A stretch of DNA of 64,000 bases from Paramixta manurensis (lineage in GTDB: Bacteria > Pseudomonadota > Gammaproteobacteria > Enterobacterales > Enterobacteriaceae): NCBI RefSeq assembly GCF_013285385.1, contig NZ_CP054212.1:2728001-2792000 (forward strand). The letters run 5' to 3'. The notes below the pieces were generated by a model. That model worked only from the letters and a program-made list of their open reading frames with translations. It was not told the origin of the DNA and searched no databases. Shown in pieces: positions 49,525 through 58,271 of this stretch. The first letter of the stretch is position 1; each line of letters starts with the position of its first letter. Both the position numbers and the translations under genes were made by a program.

Positions 49525-50409
49525 ATGAACAAAGATATTGGTAATAGAATTTCAGAAGGCGAGCAGCGGTTACAGCAATGGCTTGGCAGCATTCACGCCC
49601 GAAGCGGCGACCTCGCTGCAAGTGAGGCTAAAGTTGTCGATCTCCTGCTTGTCGATCCTTTGTTTGTCGGTACCAGCACTACAGCACAGGTTGCCACCCG
49701 TGCTGGTGTATCACCGCCGACAGTAATACGCGCTGCACGAGCGATCGGGTTCACCGGGTTCACTGAACTTAAGATAGAGATTGCCCGGGCTCGTGGTACT
49801 GCCCGGTTCTTTGCACCGCCTGACGTTCTCACAGCGGATGCGACGTTGGCATCGGTGTTGGAAACATCAGTTCGTGCTGGTGTAGACGCCCTGACTGCGC
49901 TCAGCGGTGCTATCGAAATCTCAGCCCTTGAAGAGGCGGTCGATTTAATCCAGAGCGCACGTCAGGTATTTGCATTTGGTGCTGGCCCCTCTGCGACGGT
50001 TGCCGCTGATGCTGTCTTTCGTCTGCGGACGGCTGGTGTGATAACCATCAGTATCCAGGATTATTTATCAGCGATGATTGCTGCTCGCCTCCTCGGTCCA
50101 GGCGACGTGATGATCGTCGTCAGTTCAACAGGCCGCACATCATCCACACTCGCCATTGCTGATGCAGCATCCTCGGCCGGAGCATCGCTTATCGCAATAA
50201 CTAACCAGTACGATACCCCACTAGCGACACTCGCCAACGTTTCGCTCGTTGTTGGCGGAGCGCCACTACCGGCACAGATGGCCGCTGCCGGGAGCCGACT
50301 GGCCCAGCTCGTCGTTATTGATACGCTGGTCGCTGCTCTCACTCTGCGGGATAAAGAACAAAGTCGCCGGGCTGAACGGGCGGGTATTGATTTGCCCGAT
50401 ATGTCCTGA
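49525..50409 (+). CDS. MurR/RpiR family transcriptional regulator
   Basis: A 294-residue regulator with an N-terminal HTH_6 domain (residues 25-85: TTAQVATRAGVSPPTVIRAARAIG) and a C-terminal SIS sugar-phosphate-binding domain (residues 130-270: ARQVFAFGAGPSATVA, VVSSTGRTSSTLAIADAA). RpiR members sense phosphosugars or related acids and control adjacent metabolic genes. The ATG at 49525 has no ribosome site at usual distance (AAAGGA is 17 bases away). A short or leaderless transcript is possible. Its stop overlaps the EamA gene by one base. It is divergent from the reductase. Confidence 0.9.
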   Translation: MNKDIGNRISEGEQRLQQWLGSIHARSGDLAASEAKVVDLLLVDPLFVGTSTTAQVATRAGVSPPTVIRAARAIGFTGFTELKIEIARARGTARFFAPPDVLTADATLASVLETSVRAGVDALTALSGAIEISALEEAVDLIQSARQVFAFGAGPSATVAADAVFRLRTAGVITISIQDYLSAMIAARLLGPGDVMIVVSSTGRTSSTLAIADAASSAGASLIAITNQYDTPLATLANVSLVVGGAPLPAQMAAAGSRLAQLVVIDTLVAALTLRDKEQSRRAERAGIDLPDMS

Positions 50410-51266
50410 TGCAGTTCAGCACGGTTGCGATGATTCTTACTGCTGCAGTAGCTCATGCAGTATGGAATATAGCCTCAAAATACAAGAGGGAAGACACACT
50501 TGTATTCGTCTGGGCGTACAGCTGTGCCTCAGCATTGCTGTGGGTCCCGTTCAGCCTCATTCTGATAGTTGAGGGACAACAGGAGCTCGACTGGCGACTC
50601 GCAGTCGGCGCAGTTATCTCGTCTGCACTTCATATCACTTATTCTCTAATCTTGCAGGCTGGCTACGAGCGCGCCGAACTGGGTGTTGTTTATCCGATTG
50701 CCCGGGGAAGTGGACCGGTTCTGACGATGCTGTTTGCAACCCTTCTCATGGGGGAACGGCTTTCACAAAGCGCTTTACTCGGCGCGCTTATCGTTATCGC
50801 TGGTATTTTCGTTGTCACCGGCAATCCGTTCAGGAGCGGAAGCCGACCACTACAGGGGATGCTTTGGGGGGCAGCGACAGGGACCGCCATCGCTGGTTAT
50901 ACCCTCTGGGACGGTTATTCGGTCATCTCTCTGCATTTGGATCCAGTGAGCTACTACGCCAGCACACTCCTGCTTCAGAGTCTGATTCTGACCCCTGGTG
51001 CGATGCGACGACGGTATAGAATTCCAACTGCTGTACGCGTGGATATCGTTCCAATCCTTATCATCGCTGTATGTTCTCCACTTGCCTACATCCTTGTACT
51101 GACAGCCATGCAGAGCATGCCCTTAGCACTCGTCGCTCCTCTCAGGGAATCTTCCATCATTATCGGCTCTCTTCTCTCGTACTGGCTGTTTCGTGAAAAT
51201 CATCTGGCACGCCGCATTGCCGGTGCAGTAGTGGTGCTTGCCGGAATCGCAGTGATTAGCCTTTGA
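50409..51266 (+). CDS. EamA-family (DMT) transporter
   Basis: A 285-residue ten-helix drug/metabolite-superfamily transporter with two EamA repeats (VAHAVWNIASKYK near the start; TGTAIAGYTLWDGYSVI in the second half). The conserved segment GVVYPIARGSGPVLTMLFA is at about residues 95-113. The start codon overlaps the regulator stop (TGATG), so the two are translationally coupled. It may export the substrate or product of the cluster's PanE-like reductase; this is inference. Confidence 0.9.
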   Translation: MQFSTVAMILTAAVAHAVWNIASKYKREDTLVFVWAYSCASALLWVPFSLILIVEGQQELDWRLAVGAVISSALHITYSLILQAGYERAELGVVYPIARGSGPVLTMLFATLLMGERLSQSALLGALIVIAGIFVVTGNPFRSGSRPLQGMLWGAATGTAIAGYTLWDGYSVISLHLDPVSYYASTLLLQSLILTPGAMRRRYRIPTAVRVDIVPILIIAVCSPLAYILVLTAMQSMPLALVAPLRESSIIIGSLLSYWLFRENHLARRIAGAVVVLAGIAVISL

Positions 51267-51621
51267 ACGCTTTGTTGGATGCCAATACTATGAGTGGATT
51301 GTTATCGTCGTTAAAGGTAATAACGCAGGAGAATATGCCCTCGTAGGAAATTGCCTCCCTGGTATCCTGCCTGCTGGCGGCGACTCAGGATATATGACCA
51401 GTTCAAGCCTGGCCATTGACGGCGGATTAACCGCCTGAGCGGCTATCAGCCGGGCAGAACGTAAGGATAGTGTTCTGCATCCCCTATCTGGTGAAATTAA
51501 TCAGTAATCTAACTAAAATCACCAGCATTTTTTATATACTGGTGATTGCCAGTATCGCAGTGTTAACGCAGCATATTTTTCACTGAACCACGTTGGCTCA
51601 GCATCGGCTCAGATGGTCAGT
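51267..51621. other. Remnant-containing intergenic stretch
   Basis: About 355 bp holding the dehydrogenase fragment (51347-51438) and a hairpin at 51517-51547 (AATCACCAG / CTGGTGATT, 13-base loop). The hairpin could terminate the EamA transcript or the converging antitoxin operon. No intact gene is seen. Confidence 0.6.
51347..51438 (+). pseudogene. C-terminal remnant of a short-chain dehydrogenase
   Basis: Translation gives EIASLVSCLLA in one frame, then after a one-base shift GDSGYMTSSSLAIDGGLTA and a stop. This is the usual SDR ending (GYMTG.SLAIDGGLTA type). No upstream Rossmann domain remains; a stop codon precedes the fragment. It is a frameshifted, truncated relic between the EamA gene and the toxin-antitoxin pair, a sign of past deletions in this accessory block. 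Confidence 0.75.
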
Positions 51622-51924
51622 TTACAGTGCAAATCCGTAGTGAGAACCATCAGGCAGTTCAATATCAAGGCGAAGTGTGCCGCCAGCCGCCTCAACGTAA
51701 CGTTTAAGCGTGGAAAGCTTCAGGTCGCGGCCCGGTTTTTCCATCCCTGCGACGGTGGGTTGCCTGATGCCCAGCGCCTGCGCCATTTCGACCTGCGTTT
51801 TTTGCACTTTCTCACGTAGCTCGGCAAGATGAATGTTGAGCAGGATGTCCGTAGCCATCGCCCGGGCTTCAGCTACGATTTCCGGTTTTTCATCCGCAAG
51901 GAGCTGTTCCAACGTTCTACCCAT
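51622..51924 (-). CDS. HigA-type XRE antitoxin
   Basis: A 100-residue XRE-family helix-turn-helix protein with HTH core at about residues 40-78 (TQVEMAQALGIRQPTVAGME, then KLSTLKRYVEAAGG). It would bind and neutralise the toxin and repress the pair's own promoter. The ATG at 51924 is 16 bp after the toxin stop. The toxin-first order is typical of HigBA systems. Confidence 0.88.
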   Translation of the reverse strand: MGRTLEQLLADEKPEIVAEARAMATDILLNIHLAELREKVQKTQVEMAQALGIRQPTVAGMEKPGRDLKLSTLKRYVEAAGGTLRLDIELPDGSHYGFAL

Positions 51925-51940
51925 AGCGTTACTCCTTTTT

Positions 51941-52282
51941 TTACAGTTTATTCAGATAATTCGCGAACTCCCGCTCGGCTAGCGGCAGCATCTCATCGTA
52001 AAAGCGTTTTTCGTTACCCGCCTTGCTCCCTGCGCAAAGCAAAATCCCGCAACGGTGAGGATCGAAGGCGAAAAATGCCCGTATCGGATTGCCCCTGCTT
52101 TGTATGCGCAACTCTTTCATATTGTTATAACGGGAACGTTTGATTGTATCGGCATAGGGCCTGGGCAATCCCGGCCCCTTTTCCCGCAAAACCATCAGCG
52201 CAGCAAGTACACAGGCACGATCGGTATCATTAAGTGAGGCAAACCAGTTATCAAACGTGTCGGTTGTTTTAATCGACCACAT
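51941..52282 (-). CDS. HigB/RelE-type toxin
   Basis: A 113-residue RelE/ParE-superfamily protein, predicted mRNA interferase. Typical features: N-terminal TDTFDNWFASLND and the block MKELRIQSRGNPIRAFFAFDPHRCGILL, which contains the positively charged core of the fold. The GSKAGNEKRFYDEMLPLAE helix follows. The ATG at 52282 lies behind AGGATC; the antitoxin follows on the same strand. Such modules stabilise islands or give phage protection; which applies here is unknown. Confidence 0.88.
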   Translation of the reverse strand: MWSIKTTDTFDNWFASLNDTDRACVLAALMVLREKGPGLPRPYADTIKRSRYNNMKELRIQSRGNPIRAFFAFDPHRCGILLCAGSKAGNEKRFYDEMLPLAEREFANYLNKL

Positions 52283-52297
52283 AGATCCTCCCGATCA

Positions 52298-52317
52298 ATA
52301 TAGTCCAAAAGCTATAT
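52298..52317. promoter_or_regulatory. Operator-like inverted repeat upstream of the toxin gene
   Basis: ATATAG-N8-CTATAT lies 15 bp upstream of the toxin start. Autoregulatory HigA operators are usually AT-rich inverted repeats over the promoter; the match here is structural only. Confidence 0.55.
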
Positions 52318-52565
52318 AGGTGCAATGCTATACCATCATCATAATGGCGTGCTGTAGAAGAAATGCACTGACCAAAACCATAAGGTGGAAGGGGGCTTCC
52401 CGTTTCTCGCTGAAGGTGAACAGGCGTTACCGGCATGCAGCGAAACGCGTCGCAAAACAGACCGCATTACCCTGAAAATCAAGCCGTAATCGCAATGCGA
52501 TCCGGCAGTTTTCAACGGTTTTGACGTATTAAGGCCTACCGGTTTGGACGTATCAGACGCCGCTT
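52318..52565. other. Non-coding stretch with possible gene-tail relic
   Basis: About 250 bp between the toxin-antitoxin pair and the LysR-type gene. One frame (+) reads EGGFPFLAEGEQALPACSET before a stop, like the tail of a lost gene, but I cannot assign it. I see no insertion sequence ends. It may be an island scar. Confidence 0.4.
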
Positions 52566-53525
52566 TCAGAAAAAAAAGGATGCCGTCTGTGCTGCCGTGG
52601 CTAATATCTCTGTGGTTCCTTTTTCCGATTGCTGATAGCGGATTAATGATTCATGGGCGAGTCTGGCTAATTCCCGAGTGGCAGGAGAAAGAAGCTGGCC
52701 TTTTCTCTTGATCAGCGCCAGCGTGTCATACAGGGGTTCTGCGAAGGGAACCGTATATAATTTTTTATCCCATCCTTCATAAGCGGTTGCCGCATTGCAG
52801 ACGATGGTGTCCCCTATTCCCTCCTGCACCAGCGCCAACGCGGAATTAAGGTATTCGACCTCAATAATTGGATTCAGTCTGATACCCGCCAAGCGGGTTC
52901 TTTCATTGAGTTGGCGTCGGGCAGGATCGGTTTCGGCGTAATGCACATCATAGAGAACCAGAGGGGCTTTCAGTAAATCATGGATAGTCGGTTTATTACT
53001 GGCCCGCTTTTTATCTGCCGTCACATATAACACCTCATCTCTGGCAAGCGGTACAACATCCAGCCCTTCATCATTAACCGGTAACGTCACTAAGCCTGCT
53101 TCCAGGTGACCGGATGCAACATCAAAAGCGGTTTCCGCACTGTTCAATCCGGTAAGACGTATCTGCACATTAGGATAAAGCCGATGAAAATTTCGGGCGA
53201 GGTTGGTTCCTAAGTAAAAATCCGCATTTCTCAATACACCAAATGATGCAATACCACCGCCTAACGACATCATCGATTTTACCGCCAGGGTACCCTGCTG
53301 AACGGAAGCCAGTGACTGTTCGGCAAAAGGTAACAGCAATTCTCCTGCGGCGGTGATCACAAGATTACGTTTCGCGCGGTTAAAAAGTTTCGTATTCAGT
53401 TCCGACTCCAGGCGGGCAATCAGCTCAGAAACGCCCGGCTGGCTGATCCCCATTTCCCCAGCCGCAGCGCTGAATGAGCGGGTTCTGGCCGCCAGCGTAA
53501 ATGCCTGCAATTGCGTCAGTGTCAT
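52566..53525 (-). CDS. LysR-type transcriptional regulator
   Basis: A 319-residue LysR-family regulator. The N-terminal winged HTH (residues 1-60) has FTLAARTRSFSAAAGEMGIS and PGVSELIARLESELNTKLFN. The C-terminal type-2 periplasmic-binding-like effector domain spans about residues 90-290. It lies divergent from a transporter, peptidase and dehydrogenase operon across a 200-bp gap that contains a clean inverted repeat, so it probably controls them. The effector is presumably the pathway's substrate or an intermediate. Confidence 0.93.
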   Translation of the reverse strand: MTLTQLQAFTLAARTRSFSAAAGEMGISQPGVSELIARLESELNTKLFNRAKRNLVITAAGELLLPFAEQSLASVQQGTLAVKSMMSLGGGIASFGVLRNADFYLGTNLARNFHRLYPNVQIRLTGLNSAETAFDVASGHLEAGLVTLPVNDEGLDVVPLARDEVLYVTADKKRASNKPTIHDLLKAPLVLYDVHYAETDPARRQLNERTRLAGIRLNPIIEVEYLNSALALVQEGIGDTIVCNAATAYEGWDKKLYTVPFAEPLYDTLALIKRKGQLLSPATRELARLAHESLIRYQQSEKGTTEILATAAQTASFFF

Positions 53526-53545
53526 AACCTAACCCTATAGAAATC

Positions 53546-53569
53546 ATAAGACGATAGATATTGTCTTAT
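53546..53569. promoter_or_regulatory. LysR-type operator candidate
   Basis: Perfect inverted repeat ATAAGAC-N10-GTCTTAT (seven-base arms), starting 21 bp upstream of the LysR ATG in the divergent region. It contains the T-N11-A dyad expected of LysR sites and fits binding of the neighbouring regulator. Confidence 0.75.
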
Positions 53570-53724
53570 AGACTGCATGATTTTATAGTCAAAGTATATT
53601 TTTTGTTAATCATGTTTAAATTTAGCTGCAAATAAGTAAATCAAATATATAAGCATTTCATGATAAGCGTTCTTTATAGATAACAAATTCACCAGAACCT
53701 AAACCTGCAACATTAGGGAAAAAT

Positions 53725-55038
53725 ATGAATATCAGCACGCAAGCAGTAACCCGCCAGATAACTGCGACATCAGGGGATAAACGGGTATTAATGGCCGGTG
53801 CTATTGGCCAATTTATTGAGTTTTATGATTTTGCAATATATGGCTTCTCGGTGGTGATAATCGCTAAACTTTTTTTCCCGCAAACCGATCCGGTTGCCGG
53901 CATACTCGCTGCGTTTGCCGTGTATGGTCTGGCGTTCATTGCCAGACCATTGGGCGGCATTTTTTTTGGTGTATTAGGCGATAAAGTAGGAAGGCGCAAA
54001 GTTCTCTCGGTAACACTGCTGGGGATTGGCGGCGCGACAGCAATTATTGGATTATTGCCTTCTTATGGAAAAATAGGGCTATGGGCGCCTGCCGCTTTAC
54101 TTATTTGTCGATTGATTCAAGGTTTTTCAGCGGGCGGCGAAGCTATTGGCGCACCTTCCTTTGTACTGGAACATGCGCCCGCCAATAAACGGGGATTATG
54201 GATAGGGATTACCATTGCCATGTCGGCACTGCCTTCAATTTTCGCCGGAGTGTTGATTCTCGGCATTGCGAGTGTGATACCAGCTGAGTCCTACAATAGT
54301 TGGGGCTGGCGAATTCCTTTTCTTATTGCTGCGCCTCTCTCAGTGATTGGATTATATATAAGAAACAGAACCGAAGAGAGCGAGGCGTTTAAACAGGTTA
54401 TCGCCAGTAAAAAAAATGCGCCCACCTCCACGCTGTTAGGAAAAGTAAGTCATAACAAAATAAAAATGCTACAGGTTTTCCTAATCGTTTCCCTGAATGC
54501 CCTGACCTTTTATTTCATGGTGGGTTATTTCGTTACTTATTTACAGACCGTAGTTAAGCTCAGTCAAACCCAGGCGTTATTTTCAAATGCCGTCGCTTTG
54601 CTGGTGTTCTCCATCTTGCTACCGTGTGGCGGTTTTCTCTCTGACAAAATTGGCCGCAAACCGATGATGATTACCGGCTCATTATTGATTGTATTACTGA
54701 GTTTTCCGGCCTTCTGGCTTTTGACCAGTCAGACGTTATTAGGCGCAATGGCGGCGCAAGTTTTGCTGGCAATATTACTCTCGATATTTGGCGGCGGTAG
54801 CTACACATTCTTCGTCGAATTGTTCCCAACCCATTCCCGCTTCACCGGCGCGGCGATCAGCTATAACCTTTCCTACACTATTTTTGGCGGCGCGGCGCCG
54901 TTTGTCGCGACCTGGCTCATCAAGTTAACTAACCTCCCGATAGCACCTGCATTTTGTCTGGGAGGCGTGGCGTTTATTGTCTTTTTAACCGCGCTATGGG
55001 TTCCTGAAACTTTCCGCCATGATTTAAACAGAAATTAA
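53725..55038 (+). CDS. MFS transporter of the metabolite:H+ symporter (MHS) family
   Basis: A 437-residue twelve-helix proton symporter of the ProP/ShiA/KgtP type: first helices with GAIGQFIEFYDFAIYGF, the inter-helix signature RPLGGIFFGVLGDKVGRRKVL and RLIQGFSAGGEAIG. MHS members import organic acids, betaines, shikimate or alpha-ketoglutarate. It starts the operon downstream of the LysR operator. The start is the ATG at 53725 preceded by TTAGGGA. It would bring in the compound handled by the downstream peptidase and dehydrogenase; the identity is unknown. Confidence 0.92.
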   Translation: MNISTQAVTRQITATSGDKRVLMAGAIGQFIEFYDFAIYGFSVVIIAKLFFPQTDPVAGILAAFAVYGLAFIARPLGGIFFGVLGDKVGRRKVLSVTLLGIGGATAIIGLLPSYGKIGLWAPAALLICRLIQGFSAGGEAIGAPSFVLEHAPANKRGLWIGITIAMSALPSIFAGVLILGIASVIPAESYNSWGWRIPFLIAAPLSVIGLYIRNRTEESEAFKQVIASKKNAPTSTLLGKVSHNKIKMLQVFLIVSLNALTFYFMVGYFVTYLQTVVKLSQTQALFSNAVALLVFSILLPCGGFLSDKIGRKPMMITGSLLIVLLSFPAFWLLTSQTLLGAMAAQVLLAILLSIFGGGSYTFFVELFPTHSRFTGAAISYNLSYTIFGGAAPFVATWLIKLTNLPIAPAFCLGGVAFIVFLTALWVPETFRHDLNRN

Positions 55039-55068
55039 TTTAAAGATTCAGAGGTTCAGGAGATAAAG

Positions 55069-56550
55069 ATGAAAATTGCTATTGGCGCATTGCTTTATGA
55101 AGGTAATTCTTTTTCATTAGGCGAGTCAGGGATTGACCAGTTTGAAAATAATTATTTTTATCAGGGTGACGAAATCATTGAAAAACTCTCCGGCGGTGAT
55201 GTGGAGCTTTCAGGCGCCCTGGCGGTATTAAAAGAAGCCGCCTGTGAAATTCAGCCACTGTTCGCTACGCACGGCGGATGTGGCGGTTCAATACGCGAGG
55301 AGGCTTTTCAGACACTAAAATCTAACTTACTCGCCGGGTTAGCCGGAGAAAAGGTAGACGGCGTCTATCTTGCTCTTCACGGCGCCATGCTGTGTAAAAA
55401 TATCGCCCACCCGGAAGTGGAAATTCTACAGGAGGTTAGAAAGCGGGTCGGTCCTAACGTGCCAGTGGTGATTAGCCTGGACCTCCACGCGCACATTACC
55501 CCGGAGTTGCTGGCGCTGTGTACCGCTGTAGTGGGTTATCAACACTACCCTCATGATGACACTTTTGAAACCGGCGTCAGAGGAATGCGGTTGCTGATCC
55601 ATGCCATGCAACCTACATCAACCGTCCGGGTTGAAATGAAAAAACTGGCGATGCTGATCTCCCCCACCGCCGCCAGTACTCATTCTCCCACCACCATGCG
55701 TGATCTTTATAAACGCTGCCGCGCTCTGGAAGCCTTACCCGGCATCCTGGCGGTAAGCTATTTTCCACTGACGCCTTGGGCAGAATATCCTGACGGCGGC
55801 ACCGCATTTGTCTTGGTCGCTGACGAGAAAGCCCCTCCTACTCGCCCTCTGTTAGATGACCTTTGCCGACATCTATGGGACATTCGCGATCGCTTTATTC
55901 CGCGCCTGTTTACCCTTGAAGAAGCGCTTAACGATAGTCTGTCTCACCCCGGCAACCCGATCATCTTAAGTGAAATGTCGGATGCGGTGGGCGCAGGCTC
56001 AACCGGTGATAGCGTCAGCGTACTGAAAGCGTATATCCAACAAGGGCGCACCGAAACATTACTGGTTCAGGTGGTTGATCCGCAGGTGGTTGAACAAGCC
56101 ACCCAATACGGAATAGGGTCGAACAATGAATACCAAATCGGGCATAAGGTCGAGGTCAGAAACGGCGGGCCGGCCCTCCTACGGGCAGAGGTCGTTGGTT
56201 TTCATAGCGGTGAATTTACCTATACCGGCGGAATTATGGCCGGCATCACATCGTCAGTTGGACGCTCAGTTGTGCTAAAAGCAGGCCATATCACTCTGTT
56301 TGTCACCAGCAAACCCGCTTACGAATATGGTGCAGAACAGTACAGCGCAGCAGGGCTGGAGTTACACAACTACCGCTATGTTGTGGTTAAAAATCCGATG
56401 AACTACCGCAAAACGCTCGCATGGGCCAAGCAGCTCTACGCGCTCGACTCACCCGGTTCGGCACGCGCCGATCTGACAAAGCTTGAATGGATGCGGGCAG
56501 CGCGGCCTTTTTATCCGATCGATGACAGCGAAACGCCACTATACCGTTGA
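55069..56550 (+). CDS. M81 family metallopeptidase (MlrC-like)
   Basis: A 493-residue M81 zinc hydrolase of the MlrC family, whose founding member degrades linearised microcystin. Motifs: LLYEGNSFSLG near the start, DLHAHITPELL with D138, H140 and H142 as likely zinc ligands, then GYQHYPHDDTFETG. A C-terminal MlrC-C segment follows (IILSEMSDAVGAGSTGDS, LLVQVVDPQ, YEYGAEQY). In most genomes these enzymes sit in small catabolic clusters, and their natural substrates (amide or cyclic peptide-like) are not settled. It is 31 bp after the MHS gene in the same operon. Confidence 0.88.
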   Translation: MKIAIGALLYEGNSFSLGESGIDQFENNYFYQGDEIIEKLSGGDVELSGALAVLKEAACEIQPLFATHGGCGGSIREEAFQTLKSNLLAGLAGEKVDGVYLALHGAMLCKNIAHPEVEILQEVRKRVGPNVPVVISLDLHAHITPELLALCTAVVGYQHYPHDDTFETGVRGMRLLIHAMQPTSTVRVEMKKLAMLISPTAASTHSPTTMRDLYKRCRALEALPGILAVSYFPLTPWAEYPDGGTAFVLVADEKAPPTRPLLDDLCRHLWDIRDRFIPRLFTLEEALNDSLSHPGNPIILSEMSDAVGAGSTGDSVSVLKAYIQQGRTETLLVQVVDPQVVEQATQYGIGSNNEYQIGHKVEVRNGGPALLRAEVVGFHSGEFTYTGGIMAGITSSVGRSVVLKAGHITLFVTSKPAYEYGAEQYSAAGLELHNYRYVVVKNPMNYRKTLAWAKQLYALDSPGSARADLTKLEWMRAARPFYPIDDSETPLYR

Positions 56551-56759
56551 GAACCGGCTGGCCCAATCTCATCGCAACCCGATGCCTCCTTTTTATTGAG
56601 GAATCGCGCATCACCCGCGGAAAGGGAAATTTATCGACTAAGACTGTCATTTTTATAGGCATTTCTCCGGGAAGACTCCGTGGAGAAAAATAAAATTAAC
56701 CAGCCGCAGGATGATAAAAATGACATCCGGCGGTATACAGAATCGCAGGTAACTGAATT

Positions 56760-58067
56760 ATGGCTGAGTGGATCAAGAAAGCTAAACCGACAGAGCAGCA
56801 GTTGGCAGATAATAATGCGTTAAAAAATAATGTCTCGCAGATCCTGCTGGATATTGAAAGAAGAGGTGATGCGGCGGTACGCGAATTATCAGCACGCTTT
56901 GATGGCTGGGATCGCAGTGACTTCCGACTGAGTCAAAATGAAATTGAACAGTGCCTTTCTCAACTCACCGAACGAGAAAAAGAGGATATTCTGTTTGCGC
57001 AGGCTCAGGTACGCAAATTTGCCGATGCTCAGCGTAAGACGCTGCTGGACTGCGAAATTGAAACGGTTCCCGGCGTATTGCTCGGCCATAAACACATCCC
57101 GGTAAACGCCGCGGGCTGCTATGTTCCGGGCGGAAAATATCCGCTGCTGGCTTCGGCACATATGTCTATCGTCACGGCCAAATCTGCCGGCGTTCAACAC
57201 ATCATTACTGCTGCCCCACCGTTCAAGGGGAAACCGGCGCCTTTTATCGTTGCGGCTCAGTACCTGGCTGGCGCCGACAGCATTTTCTGTCTCGGTGGCG
57301 TTCAGGCGGTCGGAGCGATGGCAATTGGTACTGAATCCATTGATCCAGTGGACATCCTTGTCGGCCCTGGCAATGCCTTTGTGGCGGAAGCCAAACGCCA
57401 GCTTTTTGGACGCGTGGGTATCGATTTATTTGCCGGCCCCACGGAAACGCTGTTAATCGTTGATGAAACAGTCGACGGAGAACTCTGTGCGACCGACCTG
57501 TTAGGGCAAGCGGAGCACGGCAAAGACTCACCCGCAGTGATGATCACCAATTCCAGAAAACTCGCTGAAGAGACACTGGTTGAGATCTCTCGCCAGCTTA
57601 CGCACTTGCCGACGGCAGAAATTGCGGCGGCAGCCTGGGAAAATCACGGCGAGATCATACTGTGCGACTCTTTGGATGAAATGGTTAAAGTGGCGGATGA
57701 GTACGCCTCAGAGCATGTGCAAATTATGACCAGTGATGATAATTACGTTGCTAGTGCGATGAAAAATTACGGCTCACTGTTTATTGGGCCACGAACTAAC
57801 GTGGCTTATGGCGACAAAGTTATTGGCACCAACCACACGCTTCCGACCAATAAGGCAGCGCGATATACCGGTGGGCTTTGGGTTGGCAAATTTATTAAAA
57901 CTTGCACCTACCAGCGCGTGTTAACCGATGAAGCTTCAGCGTTGATTGGCGAATACTGTTCACGCTTATGTCTGATGGAAGGTTTTGTCGGGCATGCCGA
58001 GCAGGCCAACCAACGGGTACGCCGCTATGGTAAAAAAGAGGTCGCATACGGTCAGGCTGCCGGATAA
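56760..58067 (+). CDS. Histidinol dehydrogenase-like (HisD-family) dehydrogenase
   Basis: A 435-residue HisD-family NAD-dependent dehydrogenase, probably catabolic. All HisD metal and catalytic residues are kept: Q250 and H253 (QAEHGKD), E318-H319 (SEHVQIM), D352 (GDKVIGTNH) and H412 (VGHAEQAN), with NAD-site segment VGPGNAFVAEAKRQ. HisD oxidises an amino-alcohol to the acid in two steps; relatives act on sulfopropanediol and other diols. The 210-bp gap upstream could hold a separate promoter, but the gene runs with the MHS and M81 genes. It probably oxidises an alcohol product of the M81 reaction. The biosynthetic hisD is normally in the his operon, so this is a second copy. Confidence 0.9.
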   Translation: MAEWIKKAKPTEQQLADNNALKNNVSQILLDIERRGDAAVRELSARFDGWDRSDFRLSQNEIEQCLSQLTEREKEDILFAQAQVRKFADAQRKTLLDCEIETVPGVLLGHKHIPVNAAGCYVPGGKYPLLASAHMSIVTAKSAGVQHIITAAPPFKGKPAPFIVAAQYLAGADSIFCLGGVQAVGAMAIGTESIDPVDILVGPGNAFVAEAKRQLFGRVGIDLFAGPTETLLIVDETVDGELCATDLLGQAEHGKDSPAVMITNSRKLAEETLVEISRQLTHLPTAEIAAAAWENHGEIILCDSLDEMVKVADEYASEHVQIMTSDDNYVASAMKNYGSLFIGPRTNVAYGDKVIGTNHTLPTNKAARYTGGLWVGKFIKTCTYQRVLTDEASALIGEYCSRLCLMEGFVGHAEQANQRVRRYGKKEVAYGQAAG

Positions 58068-58271
58068 AAGGCCTGTTCTGGTCAACAACGCAGCGCCCAC
58101 TCACCGGCGCTGCGTGATATTGCAACAATATGCGGCAACCTAAAAGTCGCACTGATTTATCGCTTCTCCTGCTCTTCCAGGATGAAAACCACCGCAATCG
58201 CCTAAAATTATCAGCGATGTTCAGCCCTACGCCGCCCAGGGACTCGCTTTAAATCAAATGCGACATCACGC

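Noticed and set aside
52318..52565. Insertion-sequence or transposase remnant near 52.4 kb
   Set aside because: A short frame with a stop looks like a gene tail, but I see no terminal inverted repeats, target duplication or transposase motif.
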